Program-made: the position numbers and the translations under genes
Notes under the pieces: generated by a model
Told to the model about the DNA's origin: nothing
What the model saw: the letters and a program-made list of their open reading frames with translations, nothing else
The model's database searches: none
Assembly (NCBI RefSeq): GCF_049896245.1
Contig: NZ_JAFCTX010000003.1
Span: 124,001-188,000 of the forward strand
Length of the DNA: 64,000 bases
Reading direction: 5' to 3'
Origin: Cypionkella sp049896245
GTDB lineage: Bacteria > Pseudomonadota > Alphaproteobacteria > Rhodobacterales > Rhodobacteraceae
Shown here: positions 1 to 8,380 of the stretch, piece by piece
How the letters are laid out: every line of letters begins with the position of its first letter
Position numbering within the stretch: the stretch's first letter is position 1

Positions 1-504
1 CTGCATGAACGGGATCAGGCTGGGTGAGCCCGATTCTTCTTCGCCCTCAAGAAAGATCGTCAACCTGCCGGGCAGGGTGCCGTAGATGGCTTTCCAAGCG
101 CGGCAGGCTTCCAGGAAGGTCATCAACTGGCCTTTGTCATCGGACGCGCCGCGACCCCGGATCACCTTGCCTGCGGCGGTATCCTGAATTTCGGGATCGA
201 ACGGGTCGCGATCCCACAGGGTCAACGGATCGACGGGCTGCACGTCGTAATGGCCGTAGAACAAGAGGTGCTTGTCACCCTCACCGCCACGCGCGACCAC
301 CATCGGGTGGCCGGGGGTGGGGCGCGATGAGGCGTCAAAGCCCAAAGATTTCAGATCTTCCACCAGCCAATCGGCGGCTTTGGCACATTCTGCCTTGTAG
401 GCGGGGTCGGTGGAAATCGACGGGATGCGCAAAAGGTCAAGCAGGCGGTCCAGCGCCTGCGGCAGATCGGTGTCGATGCGGGACAGGACGGCATCCAAGC
501 TCAT
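1..504 (-). CDS. M20 family dipeptidase, N-terminal part (cut by window edge)
   Basis: The N-terminal 168 residues of a zinc-dependent M20/M25/M40 peptidase are visible; the rest lies to the left of the window. The start is the ATG at 504-502 (MSLDAVLSRIDTDLP). The family signature is present: a metal-binding FYGHYDVQPVDP segment at about residues 85-96, a GRGASDDKG segment at about 118-126 and the acidic EGEEESGSPSL segment at about 152-162. This arrangement is typical of cytoplasmic dipeptidases or carnosinase-like enzymes that hydrolyse small peptides. It is transcribed away from the gene at 626, so 505-625 is a divergent promoter region. The substrate cannot be told from this fragment. 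Confidence 0.9.
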   Translation of the reverse strand, partial: MSLDAVLSRIDTDLPQALDRLLDLLRIPSISTDPAYKAECAKAADWLVEDLKSLGFDASSRPTPGHPMVVARGGEGDKHLLFYGHYDVQPVDPLTLWDRDPFDPEIQDTAAGKVIRGRGASDDKGQLMTFLEACRAWKAIYGTLPGRLTIFLEGEEESGSPSLIPFMQ

Positions 505-625
505 CGGGCTCTCCTTGATATATCGGCGATTATTGGCGAAGCGAAGCCTAACAGGACGGGGGGGACTGTCCAGTGGCGGCGGGCTGCGCTAGAAAGCCTG
601 AAATTCAGGCAGCCGGAGATGTGGC

Positions 626-1030
626 ATGATGAAGTACATAGGGGTTGGTGTGGTTGTGGCGCTCGGGCTGGCGACGGCGGGTGCGGCGGAAGCGGTCAAG
701 ACAGAAACCGTGGCGTTGGGCGCATCCAGCATCACGCTGCATCTGCAGCCGTTTCTGACTGAGACTGAACTGGCCACGCTGCGGGTGGTGATGACCAACA
801 CGGACGCTTTGGCGATTTTCGTGCCTGACACCAGCAAGGGGTTTGCCGCGCTGGCCGTCTCGCCGGATGATGGGTTCCTGCCTGCGGGTGCGCCGGCGGC
901 TTCTGCACAGGCGATTGGCGGCTTACCGGATGCCGCTTCGGCAGCGATAGATGCACTGGCGGCTTGTGACAAATTGCGCAAGGGTGACGCCGCTTGCGTG
1001 CTGGTGCTGGAGATTGCACCGAAGGGCTGA
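626..1030 (+). CDS. small secreted hypothetical protein upstream of hemA
   Basis: A 134-aa protein that I do not recognise. The first 20-22 residues (MMKYIGVGVVVALGLATAGA) look like a Sec signal peptide with cleavage near AEA, so it is probably periplasmic. The mature part has no repeats or membrane segments; two cysteines (in the AACDK and AACVL segments) could form a disulfide. A GGAG sequence lies about 7 bases before the first ATG, which favours 626 over the second Met codon. It lies 108 bases before hemA in the same direction, but an FNR-type box sits between them, so hemA can have its own promoter. Confidence 0.7.
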   Translation: MMKYIGVGVVVALGLATAGAAEAVKTETVALGASSITLHLQPFLTETELATLRVVMTNTDALAIFVPDTSKGFAALAVSPDDGFLPAGAPAASAQAIGGLPDAASAAIDALAACDKLRKGDAACVLVLEIAPKG

Positions 1031-1072
1031 CCCTTTGGCGTGGCAAAATGCCGTCTTTCGCCCGCCGCTGGT

Positions 1073-1086
1073 TTGACGCACATCAA
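1073..1086. promoter_or_regulatory. FNR/FnrL-type binding site upstream of hemA
   Basis: TTGAC-GCAC-ATCAA differs by one base from the FNR consensus TTGAT-N4-ATCAA. It ends 52 bases before the hemA start. Rhodobacter sphaeroides hemA is known to be controlled by FnrL through such a site, so oxygen control of heme or tetrapyrrole synthesis is a sound inference here. Confidence 0.65.
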
Positions 1087-1138
1087 GGTATCTTATGGCC
1101 ATATGTTTAGATTGGGCCGCAAGGTGATGGAGAAGACA

Positions 1139-2362
1139 ATGAACTACGAAGCAGCCCTTGATACCGCGATTGGCCGCCTGCATGACGAGGGCCGCTATCG
1201 CACCTTCATCGACATAGAGCGTCGCAAGGGCGCTTATCCGCATGCGATCTGGCGCAAGCCGGATGGCACCGAGGCCGATATCACCGTCTGGTGCGGCAAT
1301 GATTATCTCGGCATGGGGCAGCATCCGGTGGTTTTGGCCGCGATGCACGAGGCTTTGGATGCCACCGGGGCAGGCTCGGGCGGCACACGGAATATCTCTG
1401 GCACCACGGTCTATCACAACCAGCTTGAGGCGGAATTGGCTGATCTGCACGGCAAGGAAGCGGCTTTGGTGTTCACCAGCGCGTATATTGCCAATGATGC
1501 CACCCTCAGCACCTTGCCGAAACTGTTTCCCGGCCTGATCATCTATTCCGATGCGCTGAACCATGCCTCGATGATCGAAGGCGTGCGCCGCAATGGCGGT
1601 GCAAAGCGGGTGTTCCGGCACAATGATGTGGCGCATTTGCGCGAGTTGTTGGCGGCAGATGATCCGAGCCTCCCAAAGCTGATCGCGTTCGAGTCGATCT
1701 ATTCGATGGATGGCGATTTTGGCCCGATCAAAGCGATCTGCGATCTGGCGGATGAGTTCGGCGCGCTGACCTATCTGGATGAAGTTCACGCCGTTGGCAT
1801 GTATGGCCCGCGCGGGGCAGGGGTGGCGGAGCGTGATGGCCTGATGGGCCGGATTGACATCATCAACGGCACTTTGGCCAAGGCTTACGGGGTGTTCGGC
1901 GGCTATATTGCTGCAACTGCGAAGATGGTCGATGCGGTGCGCAGCTATGCGCCGGGGTTCATTTTCACCACCTCGCTGCCGCCTGCGGTGGCGGCAGGGG
2001 CTGCGGCCTCGGTGCGCTATCTGAAGGCCGGGCAACACCTGCGCGATGCCCAGCAAACTGCTGCCCGTATCCTGAAGCTGCGCCTGCGCGGTTTAGGCCT
2101 GCCGATCATCGACAATGGCTCACATATTGTGCCCGTGCATGTTGGTAACCCCATCCATTGCAAGATGCTGTCCGACATGCTGCTAGAGCAATTCGGCATT
2201 TATGTGCAGCCGATCAACTATCCCACCGTGCCACGCGGCACCGAACGGCTGCGGTTTACGCCGTCTCCGGTACATGATTCGGCCGCTATTGACGCAGTTG
2301 TGATGGCGATGGACGCGCTTTGGGGGCAGTGTGCGCTAAATCGTGCCGAGGCTGTGGCGTAA
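1139..2362 (+). CDS. hemA: 5-aminolevulinate synthase (C4 pathway)
   Basis: This PLP enzyme condenses glycine with succinyl-CoA to give 5-aminolevulinate, CoA and CO2, the first committed step of heme and tetrapyrrole synthesis in alphaproteobacteria. From the ATG at 1139 (MNYEAALDTAIGRL) the product is 407 aa, the same length as Rhodobacter HemA and HemT. The PLP lysine is K248 in NGTLAKAYGVFGGY, matching Lys248 of R. capsulatus ALAS. The YLDEVHAVGMYG aspartate segment and the glycine-rich SGGTRNISGTT substrate loop are intact. An in-frame extension to 1040 exists but lacks family similarity. An FNR-type box at 1073-1086 suggests induction at low oxygen. Confidence 0.97.
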   Translation: MNYEAALDTAIGRLHDEGRYRTFIDIERRKGAYPHAIWRKPDGTEADITVWCGNDYLGMGQHPVVLAAMHEALDATGAGSGGTRNISGTTVYHNQLEAELADLHGKEAALVFTSAYIANDATLSTLPKLFPGLIIYSDALNHASMIEGVRRNGGAKRVFRHNDVAHLRELLAADDPSLPKLIAFESIYSMDGDFGPIKAICDLADEFGALTYLDEVHAVGMYGPRGAGVAERDGLMGRIDIINGTLAKAYGVFGGYIAATAKMVDAVRSYAPGFIFTTSLPPAVAAGAAASVRYLKAGQHLRDAQQTAARILKLRLRGLGLPIIDNGSHIVPVHVGNPIHCKMLSDMLLEQFGIYVQPINYPTVPRGTERLRFTPSPVHDSAAIDAVVMAMDALWGQCALNRAEAVA

Positions 2363-2477
2363 ATGTCTTTCTGCACATGCAGAATCGCTTGCCCTATGCT
2401 AGGTTTTCCCCAATAGGCAAAATATGAGTCGCCCTGAAGGGTGACAGGGATATCGGGGCAGATATGGGGCTCAGCGC

Positions 2478-3683
2478 ATGATCGGGCGGAGGGTGAAAAC
2501 TCCGGCAGTCGAAGTGGATAAGCCGAAGGGCTTTGACGATTTTGAGCTGCGCTTGGGGGATTTGATGCGCGGCGAGCGGGCCACGCTGGGCAAATCGCTG
2601 CTGGATGTTCAGCGCGAGTTGAAGATCAAGGCCACCTATATTGCCGCGATTGAAAATGCCGATGTGTCGGCGTTTGAAACCCCCAGCTTTATCGCAGGCA
2701 ACGTGCGGTCTTATGCGCGCTATCTGGGGATGGACCCGGACTGGGCCTTCGCCAGATTCTGCCGCGAGGCTGGTTTTGAAGTCGCACATGGCATGTCGGC
2801 TGCGGCATCTTCGGTATCTATGACAGCCTTGCGGGCGCGTCAGGTGGCGAATGAAGGCCAGAGCGGTTTTGGCGATCTGAACACCGCGTTCATTCCGCGC
2901 GGCGAAAGCCTGTTTGCACGGGTGGAGCCGGGGGCGATTGGCTCGCTGGCGGTGCTGGTCGCTTTGATCGCGGCGCTTGGCTATGGCGGCTGGTCGGTGT
3001 TGCAAGAAGTGCAGCGCGTGCAACTGTCTCCGGTCGAGCAGGCCCCGGTGGTGGTTGCGGAACTTGACCCGCTGGCGGGCGTGAAAGCGGCACCGGGACA
3101 ACTGGCGGATGCGGGCACCGATGCGCAGGCGGGCAGCGATCAGTTGGATCGCTTGTATCAGCCAGAGGCGTTGGAAGCTCCGGTGTTGACGGCACGCGAT
3201 GGCCCGATTGGCACGATCAATCCGCGTGCGGCGGGTGTTCTGACGGCGGATGCAGGGGTTGCCCCTACGCCGCAAGACAGTTTGCAAGCGGCGATTGATG
3301 ACACGGTGCAGGTTGTGGCCGAGGCCAAACCCGGCGTCGAAGTGCTGGCGGTGCGGCCATCCTGGGTGCGCGTTTCGGCTGCCGACGGCACGGTGTTGTT
3401 CGAGAAAATCCTCGATGCGGGGGAGCGTTATGCGGTGCCGCTGTTGCAACAACCGGCTGTCTTGCGCTCGGGCAATTCGGGGTCGATCTATTTCATTATC
3501 AACGGCACCACTTATGGCCCCGCCGCCCCCGGCGCGCAGGTGATCAAGAACGTGGCCTTGTCGGCTGAAGCACTGACCACCGGCTATCAGACGGCTGACA
3601 TCAGCGGCGATGCCGATCTGGCGCAGTTTGTGAATGTGGCTGACGCAAGTGTGCCTGTCGCGCCCGTGGTGCCCTCGGAATAG
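2478..3683 (+). CDS. rodZ: RodZ-like cytoskeletal/HTH membrane protein
   Basis: A 401-aa protein with RodZ architecture. A cytoplasmic helix-turn-helix_25 domain spans about residues 25-95 (the LGDLMRGERATLGKSLLDVQ region). One transmembrane helix lies at about 157-178 (SLAVLVALIAALGYGGW). A linker follows, and a C-terminal DUF4115-type beta domain spans about 290-370 (WVRVSAADGTVLFEKIL). RodZ links MreB filaments to the peptidoglycan elongation machinery. The neighbour downstream is ispG, and rodZ-ispG is a conserved proteobacterial order that supports the call. Cell-wall genes (amidase, PBP1A, bactofilin, M23) lie within 12 kb. The start at 2478 has a weak ribosome binding site, but the N-terminus fits relatives. 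Confidence 0.85.
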   Translation: MIGRRVKTPAVEVDKPKGFDDFELRLGDLMRGERATLGKSLLDVQRELKIKATYIAAIENADVSAFETPSFIAGNVRSYARYLGMDPDWAFARFCREAGFEVAHGMSAAASSVSMTALRARQVANEGQSGFGDLNTAFIPRGESLFARVEPGAIGSLAVLVALIAALGYGGWSVLQEVQRVQLSPVEQAPVVVAELDPLAGVKAAPGQLADAGTDAQAGSDQLDRLYQPEALEAPVLTARDGPIGTINPRAAGVLTADAGVAPTPQDSLQAAIDDTVQVVAEAKPGVEVLAVRPSWVRVSAADGTVLFEKILDAGERYAVPLLQQPAVLRSGNSGSIYFIINGTTYGPAAPGAQVIKNVALSAEALTTGYQTADISGDADLAQFVNVADASVPVAPVVPSE

Positions 3684-3709
3684 AACTTACAAAGTTGATG
3701 CTGGCAATG

Positions 3710-3736
3710 GCCCCGGACGGTTGCTCCGGGGCTTTT
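3710..3736 (+). terminator. intrinsic terminator between rodZ and ispG
   Basis: A perfect 8-bp GC-rich stem (GCCCCGGA / TCCGGGGC) with a 7-base loop is followed directly by TTTT. It ends 36 bases before the ispG ATG, so it may separate or attenuate rodZ-ispG transcription. Confidence 0.6.
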
Positions 3737-3772
3737 GCTTGTCTATCTATGGGGCGACAGAAGGAGCCCGCC

Positions 3773-4903
3773 ATGACCCATAATCCGATCCGCCCTTGGC
3801 GCAACATCGAACGGCGGGTGTCGCGGCAAATCCGCGTCGGCAAGGTGCTGGTCGGGGGCGATGCGCCGATTTCGGTGCAGACCATGACCAACACGCTGAC
3901 CACCGATGTCGCGGCGACGATTGAGCAGATTCAGCGCTGTGCGGTGGCGGGGGCGGATATTGTGCGGGTGTCTACGCCGGATGAAGGTTCCACCTTTGCC
4001 CTGCGCGAGATTGTACGCGAAAGCCCGGTGCCGATCGTGGCGGACATCCATTTCCACTATAAGCGTGCCATAGAGGCAGCGGAGGCGGGGGCAGCTTGCC
4101 TGCGCATCAACCCCGGCAATATCGGCAATGCGCAGCGCGTGCGCGATGTGGTGCAGGCGGCGAAAGATCACGGCTGCTCGATCCGTATTGGCGTCAATGC
4201 CGGGTCATTGGAAAAGCATCTGCTGGACAAATATGGCGAACCTTGCCCGGATGCGATGGTCGAATCTGGCATGGATCATATCCGCTTGCTGTTGGACAAT
4301 GATTTCCACGAGTTCAAAATCAGTGTCAAAGCCTCGGACGTGTTCATGGCCGCCGCCGCCTATCAGCAACTGGCCAGCGCCACCGATGCGCCGATCCATC
4401 TCGGGATCACCGAGGCGGGCGGGCTGGTGTCGGGCACGGTGAAATCGGCGATTGGCCTTGGCAATCTTTTGTGGTCGGGCATCGGCGATACCATCCGGGT
4501 GTCGCTGTCGGCTGATCCGGTGGAAGAAGTGAAGGTTGGCTTTGAGATTCTGAAATCGCTTGGCTTGCGGCATCGCGGCGTGACGATCATCTCTTGCCCG
4601 TCCTGCGCGCGGCAGGGGTTTGATGTGATCAAGACGGTTTCGGCGCTGGAGGATCGGCTGGCGCATATCACCACGTCGCTGAGCCTGTCGATCATCGGTT
4701 GCGTGGTGAACGGGCCGGGTGAGGCTTTGATGACCGACATTGGCTTTACCGGCGGCGGCGCGGGGGCGGGGATGGTGTATCTGGCGGGCAAGCAGCATCA
4801 TAAGCTGGGCAACGCGGGCATGGTCGATCACATCGTTGAACTGGTTGAGAAAAAAGCGGCAGAGATTGAGGCGGCAGAGCTTGAGGCAGCTCAAGCAGAG
4901 TAA
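3773..4903 (+). CDS. ispG: 4-hydroxy-3-methylbut-2-enyl diphosphate synthase
   Basis: IspG (GcpE) reduces methylerythritol cyclodiphosphate to HMBPP in the MEP isoprenoid pathway, using a [4Fe-4S] cluster. The 376-aa product starts at the ATG at 3773 (MTHNPIRPWRNIERRVSRQ), after AAGGAG. The TIM-barrel N-terminus carries VGGDAPISVQTMTNT and the conserved ADIVRVSTPDE segment. The cluster ligands are in SCPSCARQGFD and GCVVNGPGE near the C-terminus. It follows rodZ, as in many proteobacteria. The isoprenoids it makes feed bacteriochlorophyll/carotenoid, quinone and undecaprenyl-phosphate synthesis. Confidence 0.97.
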   Translation: MTHNPIRPWRNIERRVSRQIRVGKVLVGGDAPISVQTMTNTLTTDVAATIEQIQRCAVAGADIVRVSTPDEGSTFALREIVRESPVPIVADIHFHYKRAIEAAEAGAACLRINPGNIGNAQRVRDVVQAAKDHGCSIRIGVNAGSLEKHLLDKYGEPCPDAMVESGMDHIRLLLDNDFHEFKISVKASDVFMAAAAYQQLASATDAPIHLGITEAGGLVSGTVKSAIGLGNLLWSGIGDTIRVSLSADPVEEVKVGFEILKSLGLRHRGVTIISCPSCARQGFDVIKTVSALEDRLAHITTSLSLSIIGCVVNGPGEALMTDIGFTGGGAGAGMVYLAGKQHHKLGNAGMVDHIVELVEKKAAEIEAAELEAAQAE

Positions 4904-4930
4904 TCGTGGCGCGTCTGTCACCTGTTGACC

Positions 4931-5009
4931 GGGGGTTTCACACCCCCGCGCTGCATTGCTAAAGCAGCAATGCAGCTTCCCCCGTGGGATATTTGAGCAG
5001 AGAGGATGA
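4931..5009 (+). repeat. dispersed hairpin plus GGATATTT-tail element, copy A
   Basis: Three parts are visible. The first is a short hairpin (GGGGGT / ACCCCC, 4931-4947). The second is a longer stem (GCTGCATTGCT at 4950-4960 pairing with 4966-4976). The third is a tail at 4979-5009 containing GGATATTTGAGCA and ending AGAGGATGA. The tail is 27/31 identical to the copy at 25080-25110. Here it lies between convergent genes (ispG and the DsbA-like gene), where the hairpins may also end ispG transcription. Confidence 0.6.
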
Positions 5010-5027
5010 AAACTTTAGATAAGTTTT
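5009..5027 (-). terminator. weak AT-rich terminator candidate after the DsbA-like gene
   Basis: The stem AAAACTT / AAGTTTT (7 bp, 5-base loop) starts 6 bases past the stop codon of the minus-strand gene at 5034-5780. It is AT-rich, so it is a weak candidate. Confidence 0.35.
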
Positions 5028-5033
5028 AGCGGC

Positions 5034-5780
5034 TTAGCTTTTACGCTCGGATGCCACGATCTGCTGCATGCCGTCCAACGGTACATAGCCACGCAGCATT
5101 TGGCTGTCGATCACGAAGGTCGGGGTGCCGCTGATTGCCATTTTGTTGCCAAGCTCTTGGTTGGCCGCGATCACGGCGCTGACTTCGGGCGAGGCCATTT
5201 TGTCGAGCACGGGTTTGGCCTCAAAGCCTAAATCCGTCGCAAGGCGGCCCAAGGTTTCAACATCGGGGGCACCACGCAGAGTGATCAGCGCGTCATGGGC
5301 TTTCTTATAGGCGTCATTGCCATGCAGTTGCAGCACCGCGATGGCAAAGCGGGACGAGGTCACGGAATCGTCGCCCAGGATCGGGTATTCTTTCAGCACC
5401 AGACGGATGTTGCCATCGGCTTTCACCAGATCCTCGACCTCTTGATAGGCTTTGCGGCAATAGCCACAGCGGTAGTCCATGAACTCGACCATGGTGATGT
5501 CACCATCCGGGTTGCCGCCGACCCAAGAGGCTTGATCGGCGAACAGATCGGCTTTGTGGTCAATCACCAACTGCTTATCAGTCACCTGATCGGCCTGTGC
5601 TTGACGGTCTTGCAGCACGTTCATCGCCTCGACCAGCACTTCGGGGTTTTCAATCAGATAGGCTTTCACCTCGGCCCGGAACGCGGTGCGCTCGGCCTCG
5701 GTCATCGACTCAAGCCCTCCGGCAAGGCTGGGGGTAGCGAGGCTGCAGCTCAGCAGGGCGGCAAGCAAGGGAAGGCGCAT
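5034..5780 (-). CDS. DsbA-family periplasmic thiol oxidoreductase
   Basis: A 248-aa exported protein: a signal peptide at residues 1-20 (MRLPLLAALLSCSLATPSLA), an N-terminal helical segment of about 60 residues (YLIENPEVLVEAMNVLQ), then a DsbA-type thioredoxin domain. The active site is CGYC in EFMDYRCGYCRKAY, and the cis-proline loop is SGTPTFVI. The N-terminal helical part resembles the Com1/ScsC/BcfH-type DsbA proteins with an oligomerising N-terminus; that assignment is inference. Likely role: disulfide formation or isomerisation in the periplasm. The ATG at 5780 was chosen because it begins the signal peptide. It is divergent from the aminotransferase gene at 5872. Confidence 0.88.
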   Translation of the reverse strand: MRLPLLAALLSCSLATPSLAGGLESMTEAERTAFRAEVKAYLIENPEVLVEAMNVLQDRQAQADQVTDKQLVIDHKADLFADQASWVGGNPDGDITMVEFMDYRCGYCRKAYQEVEDLVKADGNIRLVLKEYPILGDDSVTSSRFAIAVLQLHGNDAYKKAHDALITLRGAPDVETLGRLATDLGFEAKPVLDKMASPEVSAVIAANQELGNKMAISGTPTFVIDSQMLRGYVPLDGMQQIVASERKS

Positions 5781-5871
5781 CGGGAAACCTCGGGCTGGGC
5801 CGGACGGGTCGGCCGGGGTTGACGAACGCCTTGTAGGCGACACTATTGGCGGCAACAATAGGGGCAGGGTG

Positions 5872-7044
5872 ATGGATAGATCAAGCCGGGGTCAGGTTGA
5901 TCCCTTCATTGTGATGGATATGGTGGCAGAAGCGGCTGCATTGGAGGCTTTGGGGCGGCGGATTATCCATATGGAGGTCGGTCAGCCCTCAACCCCGGCC
6001 CCTGCGGACGCGATTGCGGCGCTGTCGGCGCGGATGGGCAGCGATGCTTTGGGCTATACGGTGTCACTGGGTATCCCGGAATTGCGGGCGGGCATCGCAG
6101 CATTATATCAACGCTGGTATGGGGTTACGCTGAACCCCGAGAGGGTGATCGTCACCGCGGGGTCTTCCGGTGCGTTCCTGTTGGCGTTTACCGCACTGTT
6201 TGACGCGGGGGATCGGGTGGGCTTGGGGGAACCCGGCTATCCGTCGTATCGGCAGATTTTGAAGGCGCTGTCGTTGCAGCCGGTGGGGATTGCGACACGG
6301 GCGGAGAACCGCTTGCAGCCGGTGCCGGAAGATTTGGCGGGCGTCGAGATGAAGGGGCTGATTGTGGCCTCACCGGGCAATCCCTCGGGCACGATGTTGT
6401 CGAAAGACGCGCTGCGCGATCTGATCGGCTATGCGCATCAGCGCGGCATCAGTTTTGTCTCGGATGAGATCTACCACGGTCTGCATTATGGCGAGCGGGC
6501 ACATTCGGCGCTGGAAATCAGCGATGATGTCTATGTGATCAACAGCTTTTCCAAGTATTTCAGCATGACCGGCTGGCGGGTCGGCTGGATGGTGGTGCCG
6601 GAAGATCATATCCGCACGGTCGAGCGGCTGGCGCAGAACATGTTCATCTGCGCGCCGCATGTGAGCCAAGTGGCGGCACTGGCGGCGCTGGATTGCATTG
6701 ACGAGATGGAGGCCAATCGCGCGGTCTATGCCGAGAACCGTCGCATGATGCTGGAAGGGCTGCCGCGCGCGGGCTTTGATAAAATCGCGCCGCCGGATGG
6801 GGCGTTTTATATTTACGCCGATGTCAGCGACTTCACCCACGACAGTTTGGGTTTTGCCCGCGATATTCTGCACAAGGCCGGGGTGGCGGTGACGCCGGGG
6901 TTGGATTTTGACCCGGTGCGCGGCGGGCAGACCTTGCGGTTTTCTTATGCGCGCGGGACGATGGATATTGTGGAGGGGCTGGAGCGGTTGGCCGCGTATA
7001 TGGCGCAAGTCGGGTTAAAAAGAGCCTCCGGCGGGAGTATTTAG
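5872..7044 (+). CDS. class I/II PLP-dependent aminotransferase
   Basis: A 390-aa fold-type I aminotransferase. The PLP lysine is K228 in INSFSKYFSMTGWRVGW. The cofactor-ring aspartate is D198 in SFVSDEIYHG, and N170 lies in ASPGNPSGT. The C-terminal arginine for the substrate carboxylate is probably the one in LRFSYARG. It belongs to the aspartate/aromatic aminotransferase group; the amino-acid substrate cannot be read from the sequence. Start: the ATG at 5872 (MDRSSRGQVDPFIVMDMV). The stop TAG lies inside the intergenic repeat element that also carries the amidase start codon, only 6 bases downstream, so the two genes are probably co-transcribed. Confidence 0.9.
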   Translation: MDRSSRGQVDPFIVMDMVAEAAALEALGRRIIHMEVGQPSTPAPADAIAALSARMGSDALGYTVSLGIPELRAGIAALYQRWYGVTLNPERVIVTAGSSGAFLLAFTALFDAGDRVGLGEPGYPSYRQILKALSLQPVGIATRAENRLQPVPEDLAGVEMKGLIVASPGNPSGTMLSKDALRDLIGYAHQRGISFVSDEIYHGLHYGERAHSALEISDDVYVINSFSKYFSMTGWRVGWMVVPEDHIRTVERLAQNMFICAPHVSQVAALAALDCIDEMEANRAVYAENRRMMLEGLPRAGFDKIAPPDGAFYIYADVSDFTHDSLGFARDILHKAGVAVTPGLDFDPVRGGQTLRFSYARGTMDIVEGLERLAAYMAQVGLKRASGGSI

Positions 7045-7055
7045 GCCAGTATGAA
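7022..7055 (+). repeat. dispersed GGATATTT-tail element, copy B, overlapping a stop and a start codon
   Basis: GCCTCCGGCGGGAGTATTT followed by AGGCCAGTATGA is the same tail type seen at 43851-43888 (minus strand) and 57350-57385 (minus strand). Here TTTAG provides the stop codon of the aminotransferase (7042-7044) and ATGA the start of the amidase (7051). Confidence 0.55.
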
Positions 7056-8250
7056 AGCGCTTTTCCGTCTTGTTTTGGTGATCTGTGCGCTGGCTTCTCC
7101 GGGGGAGGCGCAGCAGCTGTCGGGTTTGGCGAAATTTAATCCCGACGCGTCTGAGATTGTCGATGCGGGATCAGGCGTGCAGATTGATCTGGGCCTGTCA
7201 CAAGCGGTGCCGTGGCGGGTGAGGGTGCTGGATGATCCGGCCCGGCTGGTGGTGGATTTCCGCGAGGTTGATTGGACCAGGCTTGCCGATATGCCGCAGG
7301 CGAGCGACGCGGTGGTGGCGCTGCGGGCCGGGGTGTTTCGCCCCGGCTGGTCGCGCTTGGTGATCGAGCTTGCGGGGCCGATGCAGGTGACTTCTGCCGA
7401 GATGCGCACCAGTGGTGGGGTCGGTGTGCATCTGCGGTTGGAGCCTGCGACCCGAGCCGCCTTTGCGGCATTGGCGGCGTTGCCAGAACCTGCCGATTGG
7501 ACTTTGCCGAAGCCCGTTGATCTGCCTGCCGCGCCGAAGCAGGATGGCAAACTGGTGGTGGTGCTAGACCCCGGCCATGGCGGCATTGATCCGGGGGCCG
7601 AGCGCGACGGGCAGAACGAGAAAACTCTGGTGCTGAAATTTGCGCGCGAGTTGAAAGAGGCTTTGCTGCGCGATGGCGGTTTTGACGTGGTAATGACCCG
7701 CGACGCGGATGTGTTCGTGCCGCTGGAAACCCGGATTTCGATTGCGCATCAGGCGGGTGCGGATGTGTTCCTGTCGCTGCACGCCGATGCGATTGCCGAG
7801 GGCGATGCGGTGGGGGCAACGATTTATAGCCTGTCTGCGGACGCCAGCGATGCGGCTTCGGCGGCTTTGGCGGAACGTCATGACCGCGACGATTTGCTGG
7901 CGGGGGTGGACCTTTCGCAACAGGATGATCTGGTGGCCGAGGTGTTGATGGATATGGCGCGCACCGATACCTCGCCCCGGACCGAACGCTTGGCGATGGC
8001 GTTGGAGGTGGCGATCAAGGCGCAGGGGCTGAAGATGCACCGCCATCCAAGGCAGCAGGCGAGTTTCTCGGTGCTGAAATCGGCGGATATTCCCTCGGTT
8101 TTGCTGGAGCTGGGGTTTTTGTCGTCGGCGCGTGATCTGAAACGTCTGGATGATCCGAAATGGCGGGCGAAGATGGCGGAGGCCTTGGTTTCGGCGCTGA
8201 AAGCTTGGGCGAAGCAGGATGCGGGCTTGCAGGCTTTGCCGCTGAAGTAG
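7051..8250 (+). CDS. N-acetylmuramoyl-L-alanine amidase (AmiC-like)
   Basis: A 399-aa periplasmic enzyme that cleaves the amide bond between N-acetylmuramic acid and the stem peptide, needed for septal peptidoglycan splitting. A signal peptide covers about residues 1-20. An AMIN domain (peptidoglycan/septum targeting) covers about 35-130. The Amidase_3 zinc domain covers about 168-385. Zinc ligands are H176 (DPGHGG), E190 (QNEKTL) and H244 (LSLHAD). The catalytic glutamate is in PSVLLELGFLSS. The gene order amidase then PBP1A (mrcA) is common in Rhodobacterales and supports a joint role in wall growth. EnvC/NlpD-type activation would be expected from the family. Confidence 0.92.
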   Translation: MKALFRLVLVICALASPGEAQQLSGLAKFNPDASEIVDAGSGVQIDLGLSQAVPWRVRVLDDPARLVVDFREVDWTRLADMPQASDAVVALRAGVFRPGWSRLVIELAGPMQVTSAEMRTSGGVGVHLRLEPATRAAFAALAALPEPADWTLPKPVDLPAAPKQDGKLVVVLDPGHGGIDPGAERDGQNEKTLVLKFARELKEALLRDGGFDVVMTRDADVFVPLETRISIAHQAGADVFLSLHADAIAEGDAVGATIYSLSADASDAASAALAERHDRDDLLAGVDLSQQDDLVAEVLMDMARTDTSPRTERLAMALEVAIKAQGLKMHRHPRQQASFSVLKSADIPSVLLELGFLSSARDLKRLDDPKWRAKMAEALVSALKAWAKQDAGLQALPLK

Positions 8251-8302
8251 CCTTGATGACTGGCAGCACTTCGCCCGGTTTGAAAAATCGCAGCGGAGTG
8301 TT

Positions 8303-8332
8303 TTGACCTTTCCGCCCGCCCGCGTGTATAAG
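8303..8332 (+). promoter_or_regulatory. sigma-70-type promoter before the PBP1A gene
   Basis: TTGACC (8303-8308), an 18-base spacer and TATAAG (8327-8332) form a good housekeeping promoter about 50 bases before the GTG start of mrcA. PBP1A can therefore be expressed independently of the amidase. Confidence 0.5.
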
Positions 8333-8380
8333 CGCGCGTGCGCGGGCAGAGGGCCGGACGCAGGGACGGGAATAACAGGC

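Noticed and set aside
923..2056. Long minus-strand open frame over hemA.
   Set aside because: High G+C keeps antisense frames open. hemA on the plus strand is unmistakable.
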